64,000 nucleotides of DNA from a virus: positions 1 through 64,000 of IMG/VR virus record IMGVR_UViG_3300010938_000950. One strand, given 5' to 3'. This document shows, piece after piece, positions 55,201-63,056 of the stretch. A program made the translations under genes and the position numbers. How positions within the stretch are numbered: the stretch's first letter is position 1; every line of letters starts with the position of its first letter. Below the pieces are notes generated by a model. The model was given only the letters and a program-made list of their open reading frames with translations. It was not told the origin of the DNA and did no database searches.

Positions 55201-56393
55201 ATCTAAGATACTATTTTGATGCATATGGTGCTGTCAAAGAAACGGTCACCAGCGTTAATAATGTGTCAGTTAAAATCTCATCACCAGCATCTAAGATACT
55301 CAGTGTAACTTTAGAGGCTGGAGATCCTAAGATCGACTATTTTGCTGGTGGTAAATTAGAGATTGATACTCAGCAAGCAATACAAGAAGATACTGTAGTT
55401 GCCGGCACATCTGTTCTTATTGTTTCCCAACCTATACTACAAGTTATTTCTGTGAAAGTAATTGGAGACTTTACAGAAAAGGATTATTTTGCAGGTGGGT
55501 CGGTGGGCGCAGACCGAAAGACTGTTTTTCTAGGAACGGCATTACCACAACCAAATATGCAAGTTCTTGTTACGTATCAAACTACGAATAATAACAATGT
55601 TACTATCAATACTCAAGTTATTCGATTAAATAGAAAACTGCCCGCCCAAAATTCTAAGGTTGTTGTAACATATTTGCCAACGGGACTCCAAGGTGACCGC
55701 ATCTCAATTTATAAGGATCTATACGGCTATATAAATTTCCAAATCAGAGCATCTGGGTTTGATTACGTAGTACGTGGCCCAACTCGCTGGGCCAAGAATA
55801 CTTGGCACCGTGTCAAGGCTAGCTATAAAATTAATGGAAGTGTTGGCAGTGATGAAATGCGTCTATTCTTGGATGGATATCAATATACGGATGTTTTATA
55901 CGGCCAAGAATTACAATTTGGTAAATTCCCAATGGTTTATGGTTCAGTTACCGTAGGAGATGGTTATGGTTTAATTGGAAGCATTCCATTTAAAGATCCA
56001 ATTAACATTTTAAATATTGGGGCAGATTATCAAAAAAATAATCCAATCTTTACTTTGCTGGATAATTTTAGGGTTAGCAATATGTCTAGGCCAATTTATG
56101 CTCCATATGGTGAACCACTAGATGCTAACTTTAGTAATAATTTAAGTACTGTTTTCCCGGTTACCAAAGACCTATATACTACTTTGTTGTTAGATTTTGA
56201 CAGGTTAAATGCCCTAAATACCAATTTTGCTACATTGATTAATAGAGCAACCGGCGCATTTGATTTTACTGTAAATATCTTCGATTCTTTTGGTATAGTA
56301 AGTAGTAGCGCTAAAGTTAAAGAAGTACTTGAAAACCTTATTAATATCCTGAAGCCAGCTAACTCCAGGGTGTTTATCAAGTATATTACCTGA
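49242..56393 (+). CDS. Giant baseplate/tail protein with two LamG-like domains
   Basis: 2383 residues, the longest gene here; its ATG overlaps the upstream stop. Residues about 105-185 (VNDYLQSFYQNNIYKASDST, FSKALYDIRQLANENYL) look like a wedge-binding helical region. Two LamG/concanavalin-like regions follow: about 1040-1320 (RLEEGTFETWILPQWNG, DEMHLFIDGLEVPN) and about 1950-2240 (NQGTIEFWMSPLFD, DEMRLFLDGYQYTD). Between them are three copies of a roughly 75-residue beta module starting with LxTTAGS or a similar strand. The C-terminus (AKVKEVLENLINILKPANSR) is helical. It probably links baseplate and fibres, and LamG domains suggest sugar or protein binding at the host surface. Confidence 0.75.
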   Translation: MTTLRIVNVVINSSTSIDVSFTETLTGNLLPANASIISQTENIPDSEVLEVSITGNVFSITCQPLTPYAAYYLQFQSTDTHPFTSINGDVKLSEDGVSNRIIITGPLPADNPVNDYLQSFYQNNIYKASDSTTIINKYLQSIAVNFSKALYDIRQLANENYLSFTVVDEFHTKGETPFERLYEEAAYEVFRVGFGATSAPVPNTFIFDSFPSYPVTLQRQSAVEIIKPSSNDASGTFDINNLIFNLSNKPVTKVNKITFTLTTTNPVFEYDISKLGYQILDSRFDQDYASSYLLLENNQVKINESILEDPDFSLDQIFHIMVEYEYKGLGIQIDPDSVSTYTTLQSVREVLPPIINIFSLEHAPITDINNTIPKIGGVTFIDPNSGTGMPHPAFLTEIPFSLSALPSSPGVYSIDYTTGTVYVYGENSNNDGTGPSPPLATYYYKFTFTPEIDYVYDSDLREIVALPLGNLVNQPGTISFNYEQVLVPGVDYEANTHKESINERVGNQLTALNSLRTANSPITNVFQVFNETSGEIYLIDRWNENTVYFRFNKPPRVLQRTGEVATFETVTNELLGINTTSTNANSLRIFTIFLANNTIINSSQDGIGASFNTSVTFTNGNVFVTEMWYDQEFSSTTNINGLKNIGEYTIDYKNGIVYVAVSNNQSNDIGTVTYKKNSITPNFPHVISVDDLYYRISILNPKNKQFSYISFEDGAIVPDGLEVSDEAFLNGVIGAPYQIFQNQVGAFVDSTFVPGVTNVVKFVRSVYEFNDLSNSSNPINFGFVSTANNFNITVGTINKQSFETVQFDGMNYFILLNENIPYLSPGINYTFNVTRTSDSQSLWNGSGTIVPGNPLKLILPGIGSPQIGDLVSVTYSFSIIPLQRVIVDYNKGDFFVDYTYVADEILVSYEYGDNVIDFRKNLNLPTGSDYYVSYKVGALRDALLKNFGTLVNVPTLSNFDLSLNRERYREALQAALSSFIQGPTVAAIKNIGQIITHVEPEVIESAFEIWSLGSSLLFPIGVETTGDFQLLPAHYGNGVLLDQPDQTITMPINSNLRLEEGTFETWILPQWNGIDNDAILNFNITRDGYAIDPFRVFIGGSEYHPTLDSKKQFTLDKKSNVTGRPNKNKDGIFIFYDKDISGSFYRWYVEVIDGYVAPNNHTYQLQIFSTGKFYDVKSISPIKPANMTTFTGTSKVNLTLRPRIDGYGIDEGITFVSDIEHYILDFGKTKDSSRLSIFKDVSGYINFRVYDRDHKMWNISADVSSWRVNVPHMIAASWKLNTRNNRDEMHLFIDGLEVPNIIKYGQKLQPYLHEKFRTVNPEEIVGLATRDIVGSNDLSTTAGSSLVTSSINFSQFNIFVGDTILIKEEGFDPLGYTIIGINGQELTLNTILPITMSGGEFSINQTDYFVSSDINIVPNIAVTTIHTFVEGMDLITTAGSATVTSPGTNFTTLNVKPGFLLRIDNSSFALTYSILQVSGNSLTITDSAPISLSGATFQVYSNTENEIPGVRALKPSYSISQDNNFNNILTISNDVFANDLILIRTLGLNYRDVKKQYYVWSSQLENVLQTQLPPPINLDEAAITRIITPTTAIGPSNSTLMSGVFVSNYLPTAAPSNAQIGRTIQATISGTNVDFSTPVQVTINGVSGINTISETITFTDYGTLDFTNTFVSLNYMWVNVKPLNSSKNALAVELREKYPITHSESSGFVPVVKYSYHINGGYNLSGDGTNNIVTDLNNTFSALDIGNTLIIHTPPTVAGFYKVIGLSSDRHSLIIESTAASFPVPLPAFTGAKYQVLNTTQYRSGLQNGFFTLEASVLPSQQYFLDQGFYELEYSTYARIKFDSLNGKMYFGSDFQGNNQANAIMDHATIYSIMLTDTRVGEVVSLNKRSVTKDYNTLKPFKPDSNTLVLIDFDSFPFDNIAKFYASTNNDHKHFQSDFTVNDNFSESIVILDEPIVLSNDGILDARNQGTIEFWMSPLFDTANDPNLRYYFDAYGAVKETVTSVNNVSVKISSPASKILSVTLEAGDPKIDYFAGGKLEIDTQQAIQEDTVVAGTSVLIVSQPILQVISVKVIGDFTEKDYFAGGSVGADRKTVFLGTALPQPNMQVLVTYQTTNNNNVTINTQVIRLNRKLPAQNSKVVVTYLPTGLQGDRISIYKDLYGYINFQIRASGFDYVVRGPTRWAKNTWHRVKASYKINGSVGSDEMRLFLDGYQYTDVLYGQELQFGKFPMVYGSVTVGDGYGLIGSIPFKDPINILNIGADYQKNNPIFTLLDNFRVSNMSRPIYAPYGEPLDANFSNNLSTVFPVTKDLYTTLLLDFDRLNALNTNFATLINRATGAFDFTVNIFDSFGIVSSSAKVKEVLENLINILKPANSRVFIKYIT
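53224..54650 (+). repeat. Three copies of a beta module inside the giant baseplate gene
   Basis: The copies are at about 53224-53460, 53500-53745 and 54410-54650. Each encodes the order: strand with TTAGS or a related turn, a VGDT-like or IGNTL-like turn, a YTIxGxxxxxLTL-like strand pair, then a final (E/A)FxI or KYQV strand. Identity between copies is low, so the pattern is clearest at protein level. Confidence 0.55.
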
Positions 56394-56401
56394 GAGACAT
56401 A

Positions 56402-59400
56402 ATGACAAAGCGAGCCCCCGTATCTATACAAAGACCAATTTGGTATGATGCCCAACAGGTAGATGAAACTGATCTGTCCTCTGAGCAAACAGCTAATGAT
56501 ACCATAGATGCTGCTATTATTAATAATCATGTTGGCGATGGAGTTCTTCCAGAAAATTTGGTAGCCAGAGTATTGTTTGATTCAAGTCAAGCGATAGGGT
56601 TTTTGGATGGTCTTCCAATACAAACACAAAATCAACCATCTGATAATAATTTTGGTAATCAGCTTTCTATATCTCTTACGGGCTCTAAAGCTTCAGGCCA
56701 TCGTACGATCAAAATTGGTATCATTGGTCTAGATTTTCAATCTAATCTACAGTTTGAAACTTTTTATTTTAAAAAGAATGAAACCCAAACAAGTCGCAAG
56801 CACTTTACTCAAATTTTAGTTTTACTATTTAATGATTTTATTGGCGATCCACAACTATCTTTCAATCTAGGCGGAAGAATTATCATTTCTGAAGCTTTAC
56901 CAATGACTGTGTCTAGAGACGTTGTAATGATTGCTCAAGACCAACAACCAAATTTATTCTTTAGAGATTTCTTTCTCGATCCATCTGTAAATACTGTTTC
57001 CGTAGAAGGTATGTTGCAAAACGCATTACCTCTCTATAATATAGATAGTTTAAATATCTTATCTTCCCCAGTTGATTTACTTCCAATTTTGAGTGGAGAT
57101 GTTACTACTCAAATTGGCCAAAAGTTTCAAGCAACAACTAACAGTGTTCAAAAGATTACATTGCTTTTGGCTGTTAGAAATCAAGTTGCGGGACAGCAAA
57201 ATAATTTAGTTTGGAATGGAGATATTGTTGTTAGCATTTATCCATTACAAACTAGTATAGATTGTCCAACAGATTTCTTACCAAATCTTCCGATAGATTT
57301 TTCACCATCTAATATTCCAATAGCACAAATTAGCTATAACTACAATAGTCTTCAGGATGCCGGTATAGTTTTGGATTCAGTTCCGCAACCAGTTGATTTT
57401 GTATTTAGCAATAGCCCAATTGCTGGCGGCAATGTCATGGTGCCCGGCCAATATTATGCATTAGCCATTAAACGTTCTGGCTCTGCTAACCAATGTGATA
57501 TTTTAGTTGCTACTGGTCAAAATCTAATAGATAATTCCAGAATTACCACTTTTACTGGAACACTATGGGTGGACATCCCAGATCAAGATTTATGGTTTGT
57601 AGTATGGACAGATGCTGCAAAAATATCTGACGGCCAAGCTTATGATCAGGGTCACGGTGTTACTATTCCTAAAACTACGCTGGATCCGACCACTCAATCC
57701 ACCATTGATAATGTATTTGGCGCAAAACAATTTGTAGGTAATGATGTATTTCGTGCGGTTCTCCAGGCCGTAACTGATGTTTCCGATCCTGTTCCAGATC
57801 AAAGAACTGGTAATCCAGTAGATTCTCGTCAGCAGTATGTTCCTCAAGTTACATTGATGAATACTATTGATATTGTTAATCTGGAAAAAACTTCCGAACC
57901 ACTAATTTTAGGAGCTATTTCCGATAAGAATATCAAATTCTTTGATACCAGCCAGCAAATTATTAACTCTACATTGTACAGTGCAACAATGGTTAGAGAT
58001 GAGATTGTTATTAGAGTAGTAGATGATCCAACTGATACTGTCAGATTTGATTTGGCTGTTAGTGGTTTAGCAACTAGTTTATTAAATGGCGATCTAGTGG
58101 GGGCCATAGTAAGACCCGATTCGGCGGCTCCATTTACAGCATATCGTATCGCTGATGCTAAATTATGTTCTATGATTCTCGGAGATGTCGATGGTAATGG
58201 AATCATAGACGAGAATGATTTAGCACTATTAAATACTTTTGTCGGCTATAATATGAATGTTGGCTTGCCACTTCATACTAATATTGTTACCGATGGTTAT
58301 TCTACTGTTGTACAAAATGGTTATCAAACTTTGACGCAACCATTTGCTAATTTGTTTGGTATTAGTTTTCAATTATTAAATCCAAATGATGGTTACGTGG
58401 TTGCTTCAGCTTCTGATGGTGTTTTAGTTGCCAATCCAAATGATCCGTCTTTGGCTCAATTTACTAGTGCAACCATACAATTTAATACTATCGTAGGTTT
58501 GAGTTCTTACAAACTAGTTATTTTAGATAGTGGTTCTATGGAAGCAGATTGGGGCGCTTGGAACATTGTTGCATTAGATTCTAGTTTGGATGTTCTTACA
58601 ATACAAAAGATTTATTTAACTGGTGATGTATTTGCTCAAATGATGCGAGCAGATATTAATGGCGATTTTGCTATCACTACAGCGGATGGTTATCTGTTAA
58701 ATAGCTATATCGATAGACTACCAAGTACTGCAATTCCTCCTGCTACATACCCAGCACCAAGCACCAATCCATATACTAAGATTGGTACACGATTTAATGT
58801 TATTAGATTAAGAGTAGAGAAGTTAGTAGATAGAACAGATGATTACACTGCCAATCCTGCTGACAGGGCTGATACAGTACATCCTCCACAAGATATCTTT
58901 ATAGGTGATGGTTATTTTGCTAGCCATGATTTTTATGCATCACCAATTCAAATATCTTTCACTAAACAGCTAATATGGGATCCATCTTTAGTTGTAACTA
59001 CTGCACATCCAAAATTAGTGCCTAGTGTATTTACTTCGGAAAATGGCGTAGTTCATAATGTATGTGAAATTGAAGGTATACAGTGTAATGTTTATCCGGT
59101 TCCGCAAACATTTGACCCTGGTAAAGTAGATTTCTTCGTTCCAAATAACCTTATCATTGGAGATGGAGAATTACAGAGGCCAGATGGATATTATTATAAA
59201 GTAGACTTTGAAGTTGGAACTATAGTTCTAGAAATCCCAGATGGTTTGTTTGGATCAGAAAGAACTATTGATATTATGAATGACTTTATTGCAGATTATA
59301 CTGGCAATGGAGCTACACGTCTCGGATTCCCGTCCATGAGATTCGCTGATTGTTCATATGTTCAAAGAGATGCTTTAGCAAAAGATCAAATAAGATTCTC

Positions 59401-60427
59401 GGTTTCTGTACAATCGTTCTCTCCAAATACTAATGGTTTGAGTCCAGACGGATACACTGGGGCCATTGTAGATGGTAAAATGGGTGTAAGCATAGATTTT
59501 GAAACCGGATTACTTACCTTAAACTTCACGAATTTGTATCAGGACGCTACTTTGCGTACTTTAAGTACAAAAGTACAGGTACATGTATTCTTGAAAAAAG
59601 GTGGATTTAATAACGAACCATTATTCGTAAATGCCACTAAAGTACAAAATATGCTCAGTCTAATAAGTGTATTTAGTGGTGCTAATGACGGCGGCCCATC
59701 TGCTTTGGTAGATTTAGGTAACGATGTGACTGGTATTTTACCAATTTTGAATGGTGGTACTGGTCTTAATGATGTCGGGCCATTTGGCACCGTTCTTACG
59801 AGTAATGGAAGTGGATTAAGTTATCAATTCGTTAATACATTACTTAATGTTATTCCATTCTCCACTGGTATTCCAGATGCTGATAAAGTACCAAAATTAG
59901 ATGGTTATGGATTCTTAGACCCAAGTTTTATGTACAAACAACCGATGTACATACCTATAGTTTCTGGTACATACTCTAATGATGGTTATACTCCAGCCGC
60001 AATCGGTGCCTGCATATTTAGATTTGATAGTTTCATATTAGAAGGTCTTGATTCTATCAAACTAGAATGCATTTTAGAAACAACTAACGTAGCTAGTGCG
60101 GCCGTAATTAGATTATATAATGTTAATACTAACAGCTACATATTACTAAATGGCATAAGCCCAACACTAACTACAAATAATGTTCAAGCAACTTATGTGG
60201 TTTCTCAAGACTTGAAATCACTGCTTTCTGCTGGTGCTACTAATTGGATTTATGAAGTTCATTTGAATGCCGATCCGGGTGGCAGCCTTGATACTGCTAT
60301 TTGTAAAATGGCTAGATTGGTTATGACTTATAATAATTTGACCTTGAACGGATCATCGGAAATAGCTCCTCCATTAGCTCATAGTTATAACTTTGTACCA
60401 TTCTTACCAAGCCCGACACCATCATAA
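56402..60427 (+). CDS. Giant baseplate/tail protein with two dockerin-type calcium loops
   Basis: 1341 residues. The N-terminal segment (RPIWYDAQQVDETDLSSEQT) is followed by beta-rich domains. Two dockerin-like F-hand loops are seen: D595 to D606 (DVDGNGIIDENDLALL) and D751 to D762 (DINGDFAITTADGYLL), each with acidic or Asn residues at positions 1, 3, 5 and 12. Residues near 1120-1140 contain LPILNGGTGLNDVG, a motif frequent in fibre proteins. The C-terminal 150 residues are another beta domain. It follows the LamG protein by 8 bases and probably attaches to it. Eight DGY tripeptides occur. A structural or fibre-connecting role is likely. Confidence 0.7.
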   Translation: MTKRAPVSIQRPIWYDAQQVDETDLSSEQTANDTIDAAIINNHVGDGVLPENLVARVLFDSSQAIGFLDGLPIQTQNQPSDNNFGNQLSISLTGSKASGHRTIKIGIIGLDFQSNLQFETFYFKKNETQTSRKHFTQILVLLFNDFIGDPQLSFNLGGRIIISEALPMTVSRDVVMIAQDQQPNLFFRDFFLDPSVNTVSVEGMLQNALPLYNIDSLNILSSPVDLLPILSGDVTTQIGQKFQATTNSVQKITLLLAVRNQVAGQQNNLVWNGDIVVSIYPLQTSIDCPTDFLPNLPIDFSPSNIPIAQISYNYNSLQDAGIVLDSVPQPVDFVFSNSPIAGGNVMVPGQYYALAIKRSGSANQCDILVATGQNLIDNSRITTFTGTLWVDIPDQDLWFVVWTDAAKISDGQAYDQGHGVTIPKTTLDPTTQSTIDNVFGAKQFVGNDVFRAVLQAVTDVSDPVPDQRTGNPVDSRQQYVPQVTLMNTIDIVNLEKTSEPLILGAISDKNIKFFDTSQQIINSTLYSATMVRDEIVIRVVDDPTDTVRFDLAVSGLATSLLNGDLVGAIVRPDSAAPFTAYRIADAKLCSMILGDVDGNGIIDENDLALLNTFVGYNMNVGLPLHTNIVTDGYSTVVQNGYQTLTQPFANLFGISFQLLNPNDGYVVASASDGVLVANPNDPSLAQFTSATIQFNTIVGLSSYKLVILDSGSMEADWGAWNIVALDSSLDVLTIQKIYLTGDVFAQMMRADINGDFAITTADGYLLNSYIDRLPSTAIPPATYPAPSTNPYTKIGTRFNVIRLRVEKLVDRTDDYTANPADRADTVHPPQDIFIGDGYFASHDFYASPIQISFTKQLIWDPSLVVTTAHPKLVPSVFTSENGVVHNVCEIEGIQCNVYPVPQTFDPGKVDFFVPNNLIIGDGELQRPDGYYYKVDFEVGTIVLEIPDGLFGSERTIDIMNDFIADYTGNGATRLGFPSMRFADCSYVQRDALAKDQIRFSVSVQSFSPNTNGLSPDGYTGAIVDGKMGVSIDFETGLLTLNFTNLYQDATLRTLSTKVQVHVFLKKGGFNNEPLFVNATKVQNMLSLISVFSGANDGGPSALVDLGNDVTGILPILNGGTGLNDVGPFGTVLTSNGSGLSYQFVNTLLNVIPFSTGIPDADKVPKLDGYGFLDPSFMYKQPMYIPIVSGTYSNDGYTPAAIGACIFRFDSFILEGLDSIKLECILETTNVASAAVIRLYNVNTNSYILLNGISPTLTTNNVQATYVVSQDLKSLLSAGATNWIYEVHLNADPGGSLDTAICKMARLVMTYNNLTLNGSSEIAPPLAHSYNFVPFLPSPTPS

Positions 60428-60460
60428 TGTGCGGAACCCCTTGACATCCTAATTTTTTGA

Positions 60461-60497
60461 ACTAGGTTGCTCCTCATGTAAAGGAGCGGACTATCCG
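60461..60497 (+). promoter_or_regulatory. Two mutually overlapping hairpins in the leader of the 60511 gene
   Basis: GCTCCT with AGGAGC (60469-60486) forms a 6 bp stem with a 7-base loop. GCGGA with TCCGC (60485-60497) forms a 5 bp stem with a 3-base loop. The stems share the GC at 60485-60486, so only one can form. TTGACA lies upstream at 60441 but no good -10 is spaced for it. No U run follows, so a simple terminator is unlikely. Confidence 0.35.
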
Positions 60498-60510
60498 CAG
60501 AATTTAGGAA

Positions 60511-61206
60511 ATGAAAAGAATAAAATTATGGAAAATTTTCCATCTACCCTCTCCTAAGGAGTTAGGTTGGTCAAAAGGCAATGCTCTTCCAGTAGCATTG
60601 TTCAAGCAACCTAATGATAACACTCCAACTTGGGAAGACTGGGACGCAAAGATGCGACAAGAATATCCAGTTAGATATTTCTTTGCAGAAACATTACCAT
60701 TCTGGTTCAAAAATCAGATTCAAAGACGCATCAAAGATACGATATATTTTATCAAATGTCATGTGCTTCCGAGCCATCGTTATCATATGTTAGATTTGAG
60801 ACAGCCCAAGAAAAAAGGTGAATACAGCTATCGCTGGGGCTGGTTAGATTCTGATAGCAAAATTGTTTATGCTTTGTTTAATATTCTAAATACTTTCGTA
60901 AGGGATGAGCTGCCCGATATGCACTGTCCAAGCGAAGAAGAAGTGCAAGCAAATCCATATTTGCTCTCTCAGCGTAATAATTATTTGGAAATAAAAGCAA
61001 TTCATTATTGGTGGAATGTAGAACGAGTTCGTCAAAGTCAAGCGCATGATGAGATGTTAACAAAGTGGGCTGAGGCTAAACGCACCAATGATCCAAATGA
61101 ACATCAGCTTTGGGGCGATTTGCAGAAAATAGAAGCGGAAGCAGAAGCAAAAGAAGAAGAAATGATTATAAGACTTATCAAAATCCGTCGTTCACTTTGG
61201 ACTTGA
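60511..61206 (+). CDS. Conserved-type phage protein, unknown function
   Basis: 231 residues with TAGGAA before the ATG. Aromatic- and charge-rich, with segments WEDWDAKMRQEYPVRYFFAE, FIKCHVLPSHRYHMLDLRQP and YSYRWGWLDSDSKIVYALFN that resemble a protein type I have seen in several large phages without assigned function. The C-terminal 60 residues are a long charged helix (LQKIEAEAEAKEEEMIIRLI). No membrane segment or catalytic motif. It begins a new operon with the glycosyltransferases after the tail block. Confidence 0.65.
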   Translation: MKRIKLWKIFHLPSPKELGWSKGNALPVALFKQPNDNTPTWEDWDAKMRQEYPVRYFFAETLPFWFKNQIQRRIKDTIYFIKCHVLPSHRYHMLDLRQPKKKGEYSYRWGWLDSDSKIVYALFNILNTFVRDELPDMHCPSEEEVQANPYLLSQRNNYLEIKAIHYWWNVERVRQSQAHDEMLTKWAEAKRTNDPNEHQLWGDLQKIEAEAEAKEEEMIIRLIKIRRSLWT

Positions 61207-61219
61207 TATAGATGGGTTC

Positions 61220-62365
61220 ATGAAAGTATGTTGGTTCGGTTTTCTCGCTAAAAATCATAGCTGGTCCATTGTTGCACAAAATTTATCTAGGGAGTTTATT
61301 AAACTCGGACATCAGGTAGATTTATTCTCCACAAATGGTTTACAACATTTTCCTGAAGATTTGAAACCATATTTAAAAGGGACCGTGACCGAAGAAGAGG
61401 GTGTTACTCCCGATCAATATTATGAAAAGGTAGCTTCCAAGCTCGATGCATCGTACGACATGCAAATGTCATACACGGCTCTACGTAATTTTTGTAATTA
61501 TTTTGTGAGGGGTAATAGAAACAGATTTGGCATTTGGAATTATGAAACTACCAAATTACCAACTGCTTTTTCTAAGTATGCAAAGTGTGTAGATTTAGTT
61601 TTGCCATCTTCTCAGTTTTCTAAAAAGGTGTTTACTAGTAATGGAATGTCTCCCGAAGTACAAGTGGTAGTTCCACATGGTATACATCTAGAAAGATTTG
61701 CCAATCTGGGTAAATACCCACTTAAAACTACCAAAAAATATAAGATTTTGGTTAATATTGCACAGCCTCATTTACGTAAAAATATTCCCGGATTACTGAA
61801 AGCCTTTGGTAAAGCTTTTACTAAAGAAGATGATGTATGTTTAGTTTTAAAAGTATCACGTAAAAGTGCCAACAATAACCTTATGGCATTTGATGTATCA
61901 TTTAATGATATCTATTCGCGCTGGCAAAAAGAATATCCTAAACATGCAGAAGTTGAAATCATTGACAAATTTATTGTAGATATTGAATCTCTCTACAATG
62001 CTTGCGATATCGTATTCACGATGACACACGCCGAATGTTTTTGGATGCCGGGCTTAGAGGGGTTTGCTGCTAATAAAATTGTGATTGCCCCTAGATATGG
62101 CGGCCAATTAGATTATATGAATGATGATAACTCAATTCTTATAGATGGTAAAATTATTAGAGCTGATATGAGAATGCAATATTGGGAACCGTCACCATAT
62201 GCAGAAGTTTTTGATCCTGATACAGATCAGGCGGCTGCTAAGCTTAAAGATGTAATTGCTAATTACGATGATTATTTGAAGAAGTTTTCTCCGGGTATGC
62301 AAGAAATGGCTCATAAATTTACTTGGGAAAATGCTGCAAAACAAATTATAGGACTGTGCAAATGA
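61220..62365 (+). CDS. Glycosyltransferase, GT4-like
   Basis: 381 residues with a GT-B-type plan. The N-terminal half starts WFGFLAKNHSWSIVAQNLS and holds the acceptor-binding region. The C-terminal half has NIAQPHLRKNIPGLLKAF and the donor site THAECFWMPGLEGFAANKIV (about 268-285), where the two Glu residues correspond to the E-x7-E of GT4 enzymes. It transfers a sugar from a nucleotide donor; the acceptor (DNA, virion protein or host envelope) is unknown. It overlaps the next gene by ATGA, which is also a glycosyltransferase. Confidence 0.85.
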   Translation: MKVCWFGFLAKNHSWSIVAQNLSREFIKLGHQVDLFSTNGLQHFPEDLKPYLKGTVTEEEGVTPDQYYEKVASKLDASYDMQMSYTALRNFCNYFVRGNRNRFGIWNYETTKLPTAFSKYAKCVDLVLPSSQFSKKVFTSNGMSPEVQVVVPHGIHLERFANLGKYPLKTTKKYKILVNIAQPHLRKNIPGLLKAFGKAFTKEDDVCLVLKVSRKSANNNLMAFDVSFNDIYSRWQKEYPKHAEVEIIDKFIVDIESLYNACDIVFTMTHAECFWMPGLEGFAANKIVIAPRYGGQLDYMNDDNSILIDGKIIRADMRMQYWEPSPYAEVFDPDTDQAAAKLKDVIANYDDYLKKFSPGMQEMAHKFTWENAAKQIIGLCK

Positions 62366-63054
62366 CAACTCTCAGTATTGTTATCCCGGTTTTTAACAAA
62401 TGGAATTTTACCAAATCCTGTCTAAATGATCTTGCACAACTACCAAAAGATCATCAAATTATTGTTATTGATAATGCCAGTACTGATGGTACGAGCATCG
62501 AACTTGATAAGCTGATCAAAGAATTATCATCTAAATATCCAGAGCGCGCAGAAATTGGCTATGTTGTGAATGATACGAATACTTTCCATTCCAAAGCGTG
62601 TAATCAAGGTGCCCAATTAGCACAAGGCGATTATATTTTGTTTTTGAACAATGATATCAGAGTTCGAAGTAATCATGCTAATTGGACAAAAACTATTATT
62701 GATGCTTGCGAATCTACCAATGGTCTTGTCGGTCCTACCATGGGTCTTTTAGACAAAAACCTTAATTTTGTTAAAGAGGCAAACGAACAATTAACTGGTA
62801 ATTCTTATTTGGGCGGCTGGTGTATTGCTGCCAAAAAAGATGTATGGCATAAGGTTGGGTTTTGGAATGAAGAATTCCCATTTTACTTTAACGATACCGA
62901 TCTAAGTTTTCGTGCCCGCCAGAAACAGATTCCAATTACTGTTGTACATTTACCAGATATCACGCATTTTGGTAAAATCTCAGCACAACAGATTAACATT
63001 CCGAAATTGTACCAAGAAGGACGAAACGTCTTTCTTAAGAAATGGAGTAAATGA
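62362..63054 (+). CDS. Glycosyltransferase, GT2
   Basis: 230 residues from ATG 62362, chosen because it overlaps the upstream stop (ATGA) and gives the normal GT-A start TTLSIVIPVFNKW. Motifs: VIDNASTDG at 35-43, the DxD-equivalent LNNDI at 95-99, and GGWCIAAKKDVWHKVGFWNE with NDTDLSFR (177-184) holding the catalytic acid. The family transfers sugar from UDP or dTDP donors with inversion. It is short, without membrane segments, and likely works with the GT4 enzyme on the same glycan. It overlaps the next gene region by a few bases. Confidence 0.88.
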   Translation: MTTLSIVIPVFNKWNFTKSCLNDLAQLPKDHQIIVIDNASTDGTSIELDKLIKELSSKYPERAEIGYVVNDTNTFHSKACNQGAQLAQGDYILFLNNDIRVRSNHANWTKTIIDACESTNGLVGPTMGLLDKNLNFVKEANEQLTGNSYLGGWCIAAKKDVWHKVGFWNEEFPFYFNDTDLSFRARQKQIPITVVHLPDITHFGKISAQQINIPKLYQEGRNVFLKKWSK

Positions 63055-63056
63055 TC

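Noticed and set aside
60441-60446. Perfect TTGACA after the tail block
   Set aside because: No acceptable -10 lies 16-18 bases downstream; the best is TAGGTT, which matches half of the consensus.
62323-62361. Upstream ATG for the GT2 gene
   Set aside because: It lies inside the GT4 gene with no ribosome site; ATG 62362 gives the normal family start and an ATGA coupling.
63051-63056. Upstream ATG for the DNA glycosylase
   Set aside because: It would put Met-Ile before the Met-Pro-Glu start, whereas the family needs Pro as the mature N-terminus.
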